Positions 32,561 to 43,085 of a stretch of DNA of 64,000 nucleotides are shown here, in pieces. How positions within the stretch are numbered: the stretch's first letter is position 1; each line of letters opens with the position of its first letter. This DNA is from Escallonia rubra. Taxonomy: Eukaryota > Streptophyta > Magnoliopsida > Escalloniales > Escalloniaceae. The stretch covers positions 33,310 through 97,309 of the forward strand of contig JAVXUO010000221.1 of assembly GCA_033065855.1 (NCBI GenBank). Reading direction: 5' to 3'. A program made the position numbers and the translations under genes. The notes under the pieces are model-generated. The model was given only the letters and a program-made list of their open reading frames with translations. It ran no database searches and had not been told where the DNA came from.

Positions 32561-34637
32561 TGATTCCAATGAAGTGGGTTCTTAGCTTACGTGGAGATGC
32601 CACAATGGATATAGTCAAAGTCAGCTGCCAGATGTAAAGACGTGGGACAAGTGAGGATGGATTAAGGGCAGAGAGCAAGGCTCCCCAGACAGAGCCTGAC
32701 GAGTGGCAGTGCTGTGAGGACGAAGGCTGAGGCAAAAAAGGCAGACATGTATCAATCCAAGCTAAGGTCTAAGTCAGGGTCTGATGTTACGGTCCGATGT
32801 TATGTCAAATGTTACAGTTCGATTATGTTCCGCTCTTTAGAGTTCAGTAGCTCTGAATTCTAGAGCAAGAAATGAATTTTTTCAAATGAAAATTGTGTGT
32901 CCAAAATGAAGTCCAAAGTCCACTATCTATAGGAAAAGTATGGCTGTGTCATCAGTCGACACGTGTCGTCCCTTGGGAGTGACACGTCACCAAGAGGGTC
33001 CCCAAATACCAGTTGTGTATGCTCTTTTGGACTGTCAGTTCCTATATTTGCGCTGCCTGCCCCACATAACACTGCTCTGCTTGTCTGAAAAGACTAACCA
33101 CACAACGTCGCTATGATAAGAGAATGCCCTTGCCCTAGACACCGGTCTAAGGCCCTTACTAAGTCCCACGGTGGGCGTCAAGAGACCCGAGAACCTGGCA
33201 GTGGCGAGGGAGGGTCCCTATGTCCGACTCTTAAGCGGACTAGGCGCAATGCCCTCCGAAGACCTGCTCCCATCTTGGAGTGACCCGGGGTTCATCGTCC
33301 TGGGAGGATCGATGATCACCGGTAGTGTGAGCACGACATGGTCATGGCACAGGCATGCCTAATGTCATGCAACCTGCCCCAAGCGGAGATAGTTTCGTTG
33401 AGAGCGAGCCTATCCTGCTAGGGAGGGTCTTCATGCCTGAGTACTGCGAGGGGAGCCCCTCGAAATGCTGCACGTTCCGGAGAACGGGTGAACCATGTTC
33501 CACGTCCACGGCGGGGGCGTACGGTATGGTGAATAGATGAACAATCGCTGTGGGGCACAGAAGTATGCCAGAGAGCCGGAGGCGCGACTGTGTTAGTAGC
33601 GTGACAGTTATGTGGGGGGCCTCGAAGCACAAAACATGGGAGCGGCACACGGGCATTGCGATGGGTGTCGCGGAGTAGGGCATTATGTCAGGGGCACGTA
33701 ACATGAAAGCAGGACACGGTGCAGAGATATTTGTCGCCGAAGTGGGCATCGTGTCAGGGGTAGGTGACGCGGGAATGGTGGCGGTGCAGTGACGTCTAGC
33801 GTGGAAGTCGGGATCGTGCTATGGGCACGTGACGCATGAATGGAGTATGGGCACGGTGACGTCTTTCGCGGAAGTGGGCGGCGTACCGGGAGCACGTGAC
33901 GCATGAACTTCTCATGGGCGCGGTGATGTTTGCGTGGGGGTGGGCGTCATGTCGTGGGCACGTGAAGCATAGACGGCGCATGGGCACGGTGATGTTTGCC
34001 ACGGAGTCGGCGTGTGCAGGTGCTGACGATGACCGTCACGGTGACGACGCATGGGTGACGGGCATCGCGGAGTCGGTGCACGGGCATGGACGACGGGCGT
34101 CACAGAGTCGGTTTGCAGGCGGTGGGCGTCGCTGAGACGGCGGGCGAGTTAGAGCGACGGGAATCGCGGAGTCAGAGCGCAGACGACAGACGTCGTGGAG
34201 ACAGTCCCATAATGCTTGGTCGAAGTAAAAAAAAAAAGACGAAAGCATTGATGGGAGGCCAAGGCCAAACCCTTTTGGGGGAAGGCCAAGGCCAACCCAC
34301 TTGGGGAGGCCGAGGCCCCTCGAGGGAGGCCGGGGCGTGCTTAGGTCGTCCATGTAGCGAAAACAAGTCCGACAAAAGTCGACGCGTGCCAAGGTTGATT
34401 TTATTAACCACTCAAAAAAAATGTTTCGTAGCGGGGAAGAAACATTAAAAAAAAGAGAAGATGGAGAAAATCCACGTGACTTGAGCGTGCGTCGCTTTGA
34501 CCGGTCATGAGCGTTGAAGATTGACCGTTGACAATATAGACGTGTCGCGCAAAAAGGAACCCATAATGGGTCCATAGGGCGCAGCCACGATAGTTTGGGA
34601 ATAGAGATTGTCGAGTTTCGACCATCGTTGAAGAACA
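32561..34637 (-). repeat. Inverted LTR (minus strand), near full length
   Basis: On the minus strand it starts TGTTCTTCAACG near 34637 and ends ...CATTGGAATCA at 32561. It is alignable with the solo LTR over its outer part (CAACGCTCATGACCGGTCAAAGC region at 34497-34520) and with 19451-21045 over the rest. Paired ACGTGTC boxes are at 32958-32987, and GC-rich tandem repeats at 33680-34200. No internal region of a retrotransposon is attached on either side. Confidence 0.7.
32958..32987 (-). promoter_or_regulatory. Paired ACGTGTC boxes of inverted LTR, unit 2
   Basis: GACACGT at 32958-32964 and 32981-32987, again 16 bp apart. Confidence 0.65.
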
Positions 34638-35034
34638 AACTTTTATGGACATAATATAAAATTATGTGAAAGAAATGAAACTAGGATTTAATGCTGAATT
34701 TTTTTTACATATTGAAACATTACTGGAAGAGTAATTGCCGAGTTGCAATCTTCTTGCAACGCATCACAAAGAGTCCAAATACAATGGATAGAAAATTGTG
34801 ACAATGCGGTGACGGATATGCTTGGTTCATCTAGCTTTGGATGGAATGAGACACGGCATGTGTGAGGTTAGAGGTCCAGAATGTGAAGCTTACTTGAAGG
34901 TGACTAAGCACTTAATTATTTAACTTTTTTGGCCAAGTAATTTTTATTTAGGTACTAATTATTTTTTTGTAGTGTCCTTGGAAGCCAAGGGCTTGCATAA
35001 TACACCATTCTTCAACTATGATCAGTTCAAACTT
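34638..35034. other. No feature seen
   Basis: AT-rich noncoding sequence between the inverted LTR and R1. No recognisable gene or repeat. Confidence 0.45.
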
Positions 35035-36379
35035 AGCAAAAATTTTCACCGTTTATCGTGAATATAGATTAGAAAAAGTGTAGCATTGATCTTAGCCTAT
35101 CTTAATCTTCTTACCTTACGTCATTTATTTATCTATGTTCAAGATTTTATTTTCCTTTTTTGTCTTCGGAATATTGGGCTCCAAGTTCCAACTTCTAAGT
35201 GGGGGAATCCAAGCTTTGTTCCAAGATACAACTGGGCTTTAAACTCACCCTATGGGATCCTAAATCTCACAATCACATTGGATCGACTTTGGGCCGGACA
35301 AACCTTGCCAGCCTGTTAAATTAGTAGGAGGGTTGTCTTGTCTCATATATTTAAGCTCTTGGAAGATTAGGCTCTAGGATATGGGCTTGCAAAATTATGG
35401 GCCTGATTGTTGGGTAAGCTCTGACCAATGTGATATTGTAGTGAAAAAAGTTACTAATCTTCCTTTTTGTATGCAATATCTTTTGTACCATAACCCAACA
35501 CAAGTTAAATATTTGTCGAGCATGGATTAAAATATAACAGAGGAAAGAAAAAAGAAGAAGAAATTCACGTTAACTCGAAACCAAATAGGTGTTTTATGAA
35601 GTGCGACTTGTGATTTTAAAGCAACGAAAATCTTAAGGCCCTAGAAGGGGCTACGAATCACTCTTCCATTGGAACCATGATTTTTTTTCAGTGTAATAAC
35701 TTACACAAGGCTTTGTTTAAGAGTAAGGTGTGCAAGTGTTTTGGTCACCATCAGGGTTTTGATTCAGCATAATTTTAAATGAGTTAGTGATACTACCGGG
35801 ACTTAGGGGATTGAATTGAAAGAAGAACAATACATCAATAGCATTCATGTCCAAGGGAACATCAGCAACTGAAAAGTCATCTTGAACATACTAAGATAAG
35901 CCTCGGATGATGGTGATTATGACATTATTGGACTGTGTATGCCGATCCAAATTAATGAGGATTCGTTTGATTGTTGGCCGATTGTCAACGAATTAAATAA
36001 AAGTTCTACCGATTGTCAATATCCAATGCATATACGGACGAAGTAGCAAAGCAATACGGAGGGGACAGATAGACACGGGTCTACCACGCCGCCTCGTAGC
36101 AAAGCACTAAACAAGGCAAAGCAAGCCATTCGCCTGGAAGCTGTGCATAGGGTCTCAAGAGCTTTATAAATAAAACCTAAAACAGAACCATGAAATTGTA
36201 GAAAGGGCATTAAAGATCTAAGCAATGAATCAAACAACTGGTTTGATGATTCATGAGAAATTCGATTCAATTGATCAATTCCAAATATATAGTACCAAGA
36301 AGATAACAGAAATATCTATATATTAAGATTACCTAAATTATGAACAGATTAGGCACACTCATATTCATACTCCTGGGGT
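35035..36379. repeat. R1 copy 4 and flank 3' of B3 gene 3
   Basis: 35035-35670 matches both 10985-11440 and 5230-5740. 36000-36379 matches the flanks of B3 genes 1 and 2. 35690-36000 is not shared and has no gene. Confidence 0.72.
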
Positions 36380-37264
36380 TTAAAAAAAAAAAAAAAAAAG
36401 CTTCACAGGGGGACGCTGGACTAGAGGTTGCTGCTGCTGCGGTTGTGGTGGCTGAGCGGGGCGGCAGCGGCGAGACTGGCGATCGAGGACTCGAAACCCA
36501 AACCGATTCTCCAATGCGTCCCAAAAGAGTCCAATCTCATCCCCTTGCTGCAATTTCCTCCTCCTCACGAAATCCCTAGACCAGTTGTTACCCAACACGA
36601 AGCACCTGCTGGAAGCCCATTTCTTGAACGTCAAGAGGTGCTCTATCCCAGAATCATAGTCCCAAACCTTGACCCTCACGCCCTCGGGAGTGGCCACATT
36701 CTTGACTGTTTCCCCATGCCAGAAAGCCAAGATATTCTTCTCAACAGTTTTGGTGCTCAACATTAGCCTACACAGATCATTGCAGTCACTTGCTTTCAGC
36801 GTTTTCTTGATCTTCCAGGGATCTTCATACAGTTTCAGATAGTCGGCCGTGGTGAAAATCCTCAACCATCTGATTCCCCTGGCTTCATCGCGTGGTGTTT
36901 CTTGCTTCTTCGTAGTAAAACCCACGTCTAAGAAAGCATGATCTTGACCTAGGGCAAGTTCTAAAGAAAGGGACTTAACCCTTTTTCTCATCACCAGATC
37001 GATATTGTCGTCGCCTTCAATGCGATCAGAGAAGTTTCTTTTACCATTGTTGCCGATACTTTCTGGTTGTCGAGGAGGAAAGGGATGTGGTGTCATGGAA
37101 AAAGAAGAAGAAGCGGGTAACACTGCTCGAATGGGAGCAGCCATGAAAACCTTCTTGCTCTTCTTCTGTTCCTTTTCTGTTGGTAGGGCACGAGAGAGGG
37201 GTTGCTGGGGATCCATCGATGATGGAGCAAACAGAGGAAGTTTTTCTTGAGGGTTCTTGGACAT
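36380..37264 (-). CDS. B3-domain transcription factor-like protein, copy 3
   Basis: 294 residues from the ATG at 37264, same architecture as copies 1 and 2 (basic patch, LSLELAL, B3, Gln/Pro tail). About 90% identical to copy 1. The last residues are KLFFFFF instead of KLFGVYL because an A18 run (36381-36398 on the plus strand) replaced the end of the coding sequence. The stop falls right after it. Within the B3 domain it differs at SG(T/I)EHLL, V(F/L)GNN and D(H/D)LCR. The promoter TATAAATA is present. It is probably still expressible; the C-terminal change is outside the DNA-binding domain. Confidence 0.82.
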   Translation of the reverse strand: MSKNPQEKLPLFAPSSMDPQQPLSRALPTEKEQKKSKKVFMAAPIRAVLPASSSFSMTPHPFPPRQPESIGNNGKRNFSDRIEGDDNIDLVMRKRVKSLSLELALGQDHAFLDVGFTTKKQETPRDEARGIRWLRIFTTADYLKLYEDPWKIKKTLKASDCNDLCRLMLSTKTVEKNILAFWHGETVKNVATPEGVRVKVWDYDSGIEHLLTFKKWASSRCFVLGNNWSRDFVRRRKLQQGDEIGLFWDALENRFGFRVLDRQSRRCRPAQPPQPQQQQPLVQRPPVKLFFFFF

Positions 37265-37322
37265 GATGACCAAGCAATGAAAGACGGCAATTAGTGGGTT
37301 GCTTGGACTGAAGTTGAGGGTT

Positions 37323-37330
37323 TATTTATA
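37323..37330 (-). promoter_or_regulatory. TATA box of B3 gene 3
   Basis: TATAAATA on the minus strand, same spacing to the ATG as in B3 gene 2. Confidence 0.7.
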
Positions 37331-38084
37331 GACTGAGGTTGTGAGTATAATTTAGTGAAAATCCTCCTACAATGTGGAGATACAGTTGTACTAATAAGGG
37401 ATAAGTTTTATACTGAACATCTTAATTAGTCTCACTAAAGTTCTGCAAAAATATTTTTTGGTGAGGTTCTAAAATTAATTTATTTTTGTAAAACTAATAA
37501 GGGCTACGTTAGTAATAAGCCTTAATCTAAAAAACTATATAGAAAATAATTTTGACAGTTGTTTCCCTATCTAACATAAAGATAAGAAATTTATATACTT
37601 AATAAACAGTACATGAAAGATTTAGAAGAAACAATGATGCTAATACTAACTCCAGCCTACTTTTGAATATGTACCACAATTATGGCAAAAATATTCACAT
37701 AATATGTAGTTCTTCTAGTCCTTATAGTAAATAAAATACAAATCAACTTTTTCGTTAAGAAGACCTCACGACCAACAGAATAACTGCACCACACGTTGGA
37801 GTTATAGGAAAGAATTACATATGAGATTTAGAAAAAAAAATACATATGCAATTTAAGAGAAATTATTGATACAATTCGTTCAGAATTAACTTATTAAGTT
37901 TGAGAAAAAATATCACAACACAACCAATAAAAAAACTATCTATGTACTACGAAGATTTATCAAACTTATAGTCAATGAATATTGGCCAACACTTTTTGTT
38001 CAATGGCAATCACATGACGTTATACTCTTTATAGGGATTATAACATAATTTGATTCTACCACTAAGAGACTTGGTTCCCCACTG
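37331..38084. other. No feature seen
   Basis: AT-rich sequence upstream of B3 gene 3, without recognisable coding or repeat content. Confidence 0.5.
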
Positions 38085-38097
38085 ATTACTGCAAGAC

Positions 38098-38169
<72 letters not shown>

Positions 38170-38880
38170 CTGAATAAGAGATACCACTTACTTACAGGCA
38201 TGGACTAAATAGATTGAGCTCCTTGGCATAAGTTTTGCTGAAGTACACAAGCCGAGGTATTTTGGGTCAATAACGAATATTACCTTCCTCTCGATCGGCG
38301 TGTAGAACTTCACCTCGAGATGATCAAAGGCGTTCTTGAAAGCCATTACGTGCAACCCTTTTGGAGTGGCTTTTCTTTTTTTTTTTCTAAGCTTTTGGAG
38401 TGGCCTTTCGTTTGTAAATCCAATCCGGTCTCTCACAGTAATATTTCTTGACGTGGAAGGAGATTGGGATGAGCTTTATAGCTCTTAGGATCTCTCTACC
38501 CCTCAGCTTCTTATTAAGAAAGTCGCATTAAACCTACTAGCCTAAGAACAAGATTGTCAAAGAGCTTGGATTCTTTTATAAAACAATGATTAGTAACGGT
38601 TTTCAATGCAAAGATAGCCTCCTTAACCAGGAAAGTTCTTTGAGTGGCAGGTTCTTCCTTCTAACCCTTTTTACGTGGCATCGTCACATAGGCCACTTGT
38701 CCAGCTGCATGCTCCTCAAAGCTGGCTTTACTAAGGATGTTTCGCGTCATGCTTGTCCCTAAATTCTCTGCAGATTTTAGGGAAGAGAGATTTATCATGT
38801 TGATACTCTCCCTCCCTCCCTCTGAACCTCCCAGAATGGGAATGGGCCAAAAACTTAAAGGCCCACCTCACCTTTTGTCT
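38085..38880. repeat. Diverged block X copy 3, with (AT)n array
   Basis: Similar to 26120-26660 but clearly diverged (GGAAGGAGATTGGGATGAG is shared). A perfect dinucleotide run occupies 38102-38167. It borders the N-terminal end of the antisense PMD gene, so it may be the 3' LTR of the minus-strand Tat element (inference). Confidence 0.5.
38102..38167. repeat. (AT)n microsatellite
   Basis: About 33 uninterrupted AT dinucleotides, absent from the equivalent position near 26150. Confidence 0.95.
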
Positions 38881-38888
38881 TCTGAGTT

Positions 38889-41800
38889 TTGATGGGGAAG
38901 AATTTGAAGTTGATTTTATCCATAAGTATTCCACAGACTTGGGTTCAGAGACATTACACATTCGGCAGTCCTTCGGCCAAGTGCCCTCCTTCACCATACA
39001 CTTACGCCTTTTTAATGATATTTCTTCCTTACCCGATTGTCTACCTCAGGACCCTCTTTCCTGGACTAGAACCGTACATGGAGATCTAATCAGTTATGGA
39101 AAAGGAGGCTCCTTTGTGTATAAGGGAAAAAATTACGACGTCCAAGCTCTTGTTCCAACATGCAAGTTATGCGATACAACGCCGTCATCTTTCAATACTC
39201 CTCTTTGCCAGATGACCACTATTGGGAGATCATGGAACGACAAGCCGAACATCAAAGCCAATTCTAATTTCACCCAAGACATGGGTTGGTCTTTTTGGGT
39301 ACGTGATATTTTGACTTCCTACGAACCCGAGCTGCGCCGCGCAAGAATTTATTGGGCAGTCAGCCTTTCTCAATACATATATTACTGAGATCAAGCACTC
39401 TTACGCCACTTCTTTGAGCGTTGATCACCTGACACCAACACATTTCACACATATTATGGAGAGGTTGGAATTTCTTTATGGGACCTTTATAAGCTCGGGG
39501 GTCTTCCTATAATCGGTACTTTTTACGATGAGGCCCTTCCTAGTAACACAATCCTTTATGACTCCTCAAACTATCCTCCATGTTTGAGAGAGCTCTTGGA
39601 CATAACATGCCTCTACAAACCAAGTCTACCATTTGGGGAATGGATTAATCAATTCATTGAGAAAACTCGTGATGCCGAAGATATTAACATTCTATCCAAC
39701 AAGTCACATGATTTGCACATTCGAGGACAACTAGAATCATTCGGTTACAAGCGCCGAGAGGGCATTTCACATCTTGGTTACTTGGCTGGTTTTCTTGCTT
39801 GTTGGCTTTGCGGGTTTGTGTTGCCTTCCTCTTGGGGGGATCTAGTCAGAGCTGAAGTGATACCTATGGCGTGTAACATGTCTCAAGGAACCTCTTATAA
39901 CCTACCAGTGCCGGTCTTAGCACATTTGTACTCCCAGCTTGGTCGTTTCGCTAGCATGGAAGAACCTTGGGAAACAACTAGTGCAAGCTCCCTTTCAGTA
40001 CCTCTGCGGATGGATTGCGAGGCATTATCCTAGGACATATGCTCGACGTGTATAGTTGGTGAAGGGCATGCCTTTTCTTGCCCGTATCGGTGACCAACGC
40101 CCATCCAACATGGATCGTCCGATAGGCGAGCTTTTTTGAGATGAGTCAGAGTTCGTTCATCGTCCGTATGGGAAGCCTTTTGAAGCTAATGAGATAATAG
40201 ATTCGGCTATCGGACAAGGCCAACGCATATCTAAAGAACACTTGTCATTCCTCGTTTCCATAAGACTAGGAATCTTAACATACCGTTCCTGTAGAAACTT
40301 AGTGGCTGAACCGTACGCTCCCTCACGTTATGGTCGTGAACATGGTTTTACTCAAGTTCAACCACCCCCTCTTCCATCTATCGAGCGTCGTAACATACCA
40401 CTGATTGGCATCAAAGTTTATTGGCCAAGGATGATGCATTATTAGACTGGCTCTCGACTTTCCTTCTGGTGTCAAGACGGCCCAGAGTATGTTACTGAAT
40501 CTTATACCAAATGGTGGCAGCATAGTACAAGAACGATTCTTTCTTTTAGACCTTCACCCCCTGAACTTTCGCCTTCTAAAAAACATAAGTCCAAATGAAT
40601 CGATGAACATAAGAGACTTAAGAAGTCTTCCCCTGTTCCGACTAAGGCACGTGTCTTGTCAAAAGATGAGATTTTAGACAGCTTTGAGAATCAGTATAAA
40701 GCATTTTTGGAAGACCTTGAAGTAGACTTCTTCTATTCTAGTGAACCTGAGGATCCTTTCAACACCCCTGGCATGAAATCAACCCGAATTGAGGAAAGGG
40801 AGGGATAAAACGCCTAAAGAGCACGCAATTTCCACAGGATGGATTGAGGTATTTTGATTCTTCTAAGTAATTGCATGACGCCTTCGGTGCTTGTGGATCC
40901 AAAGAAGCTGTCGCCTCTCTTCTCAAACAAGGTGTGGAGCTTCCAAACTTGCATCGCTTCAAGTTAAAAGCCAACAAGAAAGAATATATGTTCCCAGATT
41001 CTGGAGGTTTTCCTATTTCGAACGAGCCTCAACCGTCGAACCCCTATCAGGGACGGTTCTCCTATCTGGCTAGATTCTTCTGATAGTCGGCAAACAAAAA
41101 ATGAGGTACTAGAGGCTGCCATAGAGACAAAAGACGTGTTCTGTATCGTAAGCGAGCATTCTGACCATGCAATTTCCAGCCAACATATCTCGGATATAAA
41201 AAAGAAGAAGAAAAAGAGTACAACTACTACCGATGAGCAGCACTCTTTAGAGACTGCAGGTCATAACACCTCTAAAGCGAAAGGTATATTTGTCACACTT
41301 GACGCCTTAATCATCCTCCACTCTTCCTTATCTTTTTTTTTGGTCGATTTTTCCTCTCGTTGTTGTTCTTTATTTCAGAGAGAATGCCGACATCAACCGT
41401 TGCTCGTGGCAGAGCTAAAATTCCTTGTAAAGAGAAACTTCCAAGTAAGCGTGCCGTCAAGATCGCGAATGATGCTGATAATGGATATGCTTCAGCTTAT
41501 TTACTGAAGGCCCAAGCCCCAGTTAGCAGAAAGACCTCAGATGTCTACAGGGATGTGAGGACCATAAGTGGGGTTAATATCGATCCTCAGATCAGAACAT
41601 CGTCTGACCATGAAGAATCATTTGAAAAGATTATCGCGCTTTTGGATGAGCCCCCTGAAAAAACAATCAAAGACAACTTTTCGAGAATGGAAGAATATCT
41701 GCAGGAGCACATCGGAATGATACAGTCTTCTCTAGCAAAGATGTTGGTAGACATGGATCCCCTCAATCCCAGGCTCATGATTAAAACGGCGAATACCATG

Positions 41801-42255
41801 GTCTTTTTGGTTTCCCACTTGACATGCACCCTTTTCATGCTAATATAAAAGATTTCATTGCTCAGTCTTATCAACTTGCTAAAGCAGGGGAATATAAGGG
41901 CGGCTAAGATTTTGGTGTCAAATTTAGAGAAGCAGGAGCAAAATGCCAAGAGCTGACAGAGGACAAGAGTCATTTGGAATCCCAGGTTATTAAAACTGAG
42001 TCAACCATAAGGAACCTTGATATCAAGATTAACAACTTAAAGGTCAAACTCCAGACTTTAGAGGAGACTCAAGATACGACAGTTACGACCTTAGAATAGG
42101 CCCAAGCCGACCTTGGTCATACTTCAAAAGAGCTTGCATCTATCTCTAGCATCATGGATGAACTTGAACTAAATGCCAATATCTACCCGTTTGCTGATGA
42201 AGCTGGGACCAACAACCTCGCACAGTTAGAGAATGATTTAGAAGTCACCAAATAG
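38889..42255 (+). pseudogene. Plant mobile domain (PMD) gene, antisense to the neighbouring Tat pol
   Basis: One plus-strand frame from about 38900 to 40033, with stops at 39386 and about 39422, encodes a PMD protein: SFWVRDILTSYEPELRRA, then EVGISLWDLYKLGGLPI...FYDEALPSN (39450-39560), then LACWLCGFVLPSSWGDLVRAEV...LAHLYSQLGR (39790-39950). A probable intron, GTATATTTGTC to TTTATTTCAG (about 41284-41378), precedes a C-terminal part rich in Glu/Lys/Leu with coiled-coil character (41380-42255, ending DLEVTK). A lysine run (41200-41217) could be a nuclear signal. PMD proteins include MAIN/MAIL1 of Arabidopsis, which act in silencing, and PMD is also carried by transposons. Several stops and frame changes (40031, after 41845, 42098) make it a pseudogene. 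It lies convergent to the integrase gene at 43086-46860. Confidence 0.75.
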
Positions 42256-42559
42256 AAACTTTTTTCATCTTCGACCTAGAAGCATTCCAGAGTAGCAGTA
42301 GAGTAGTTCATATTCTTTAGAGTAGTCATTAGTGTAGCTTGAAAAATGTTCCCCCTAAGAGATTCCAGTTGAAATGTAATTCAAGAAGTCATTTCGGAGA
42401 ATATATATCTTTTTTTTCTTCTTTAAATACATATCCATGTGATTGGTCTCGAGAATATGCCCCAATCTACCTCTCATTCATTTTTTTTAGACTTCCTCTC
42501 TGTGATTTTGACTAAACAAAGGAATATGCCGAAGCTACCCTCATTCCCTTTACAAATCT
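42256..42559. other. Spacer between PMD gene and tandem repeat
   Basis: AT-rich sequence after the PMD stop. A polyadenylation region for the PMD gene may lie here; no specific signal was assigned. Confidence 0.4.
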
Positions 42560-42990
42560 TCTTTTGATCGTTGTGATTGAACTTGAGGAGCACGCCTCGA
42601 GCGGCCTACGTGTCCAGAGGATCGAGTCATCACGTAGTCCAAAGACTTCTTTTTTTATTATTATTATTATTATGGGAAATGGATTTTCTTTTGATTATTG
42701 CGATTGAACACGAGGAATATGCCTCAAGCTGCCTACGTACCCGAAGGATCAAGTCATGACGTAGTTCAAAAAGTTCAAAAACTTTTTTATGAGAGATCAA
42801 TTTTCTTTGATTATTGTGACTGAACCTGAAGAGTATGCCTCAAGCTGCCTACGTACCCGAAGGATCAAGTCATCACGTAGTTCAACAACCTTTTTATGAG
42901 AAATAAATTTTTTTTGATTATTGTGACTGAACCTGAGGAGTATGCCTCAAGCTGCCTGAAGGATCAAGTCATCACGTAGTTCAAAATTTT
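42560..42990. repeat. Tandem repeat (about 110-130 bp units) between integrase and PMD gene
   Basis: Four units share GAGTATGCCTCAAGCTGCCT, ACGTACCCGAAGGATCAAGT and CATCACGTAGTTCAA. It lies in the convergent space between the minus-strand integrase and the plus-strand PMD gene. A further short repeat (TTTTTGCCTAGACCGCCC) occurs at about 43010 and 43082. Confidence 0.82.
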
Positions 42991-43085
42991 GTTTTTTGTA
43001 TGCCCTAACTTTTGCCTAGACCGCCCATTTTCAAGGTTTTCAGCCTAACGGGCTCTTTTTTTTTTTTTTGCGCCCTAATTTTTGC

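Noticed and set aside
38010..38201. Frame of alternating Ile and Tyr
   Set aside because: Translation of the (AT)n microsatellite.
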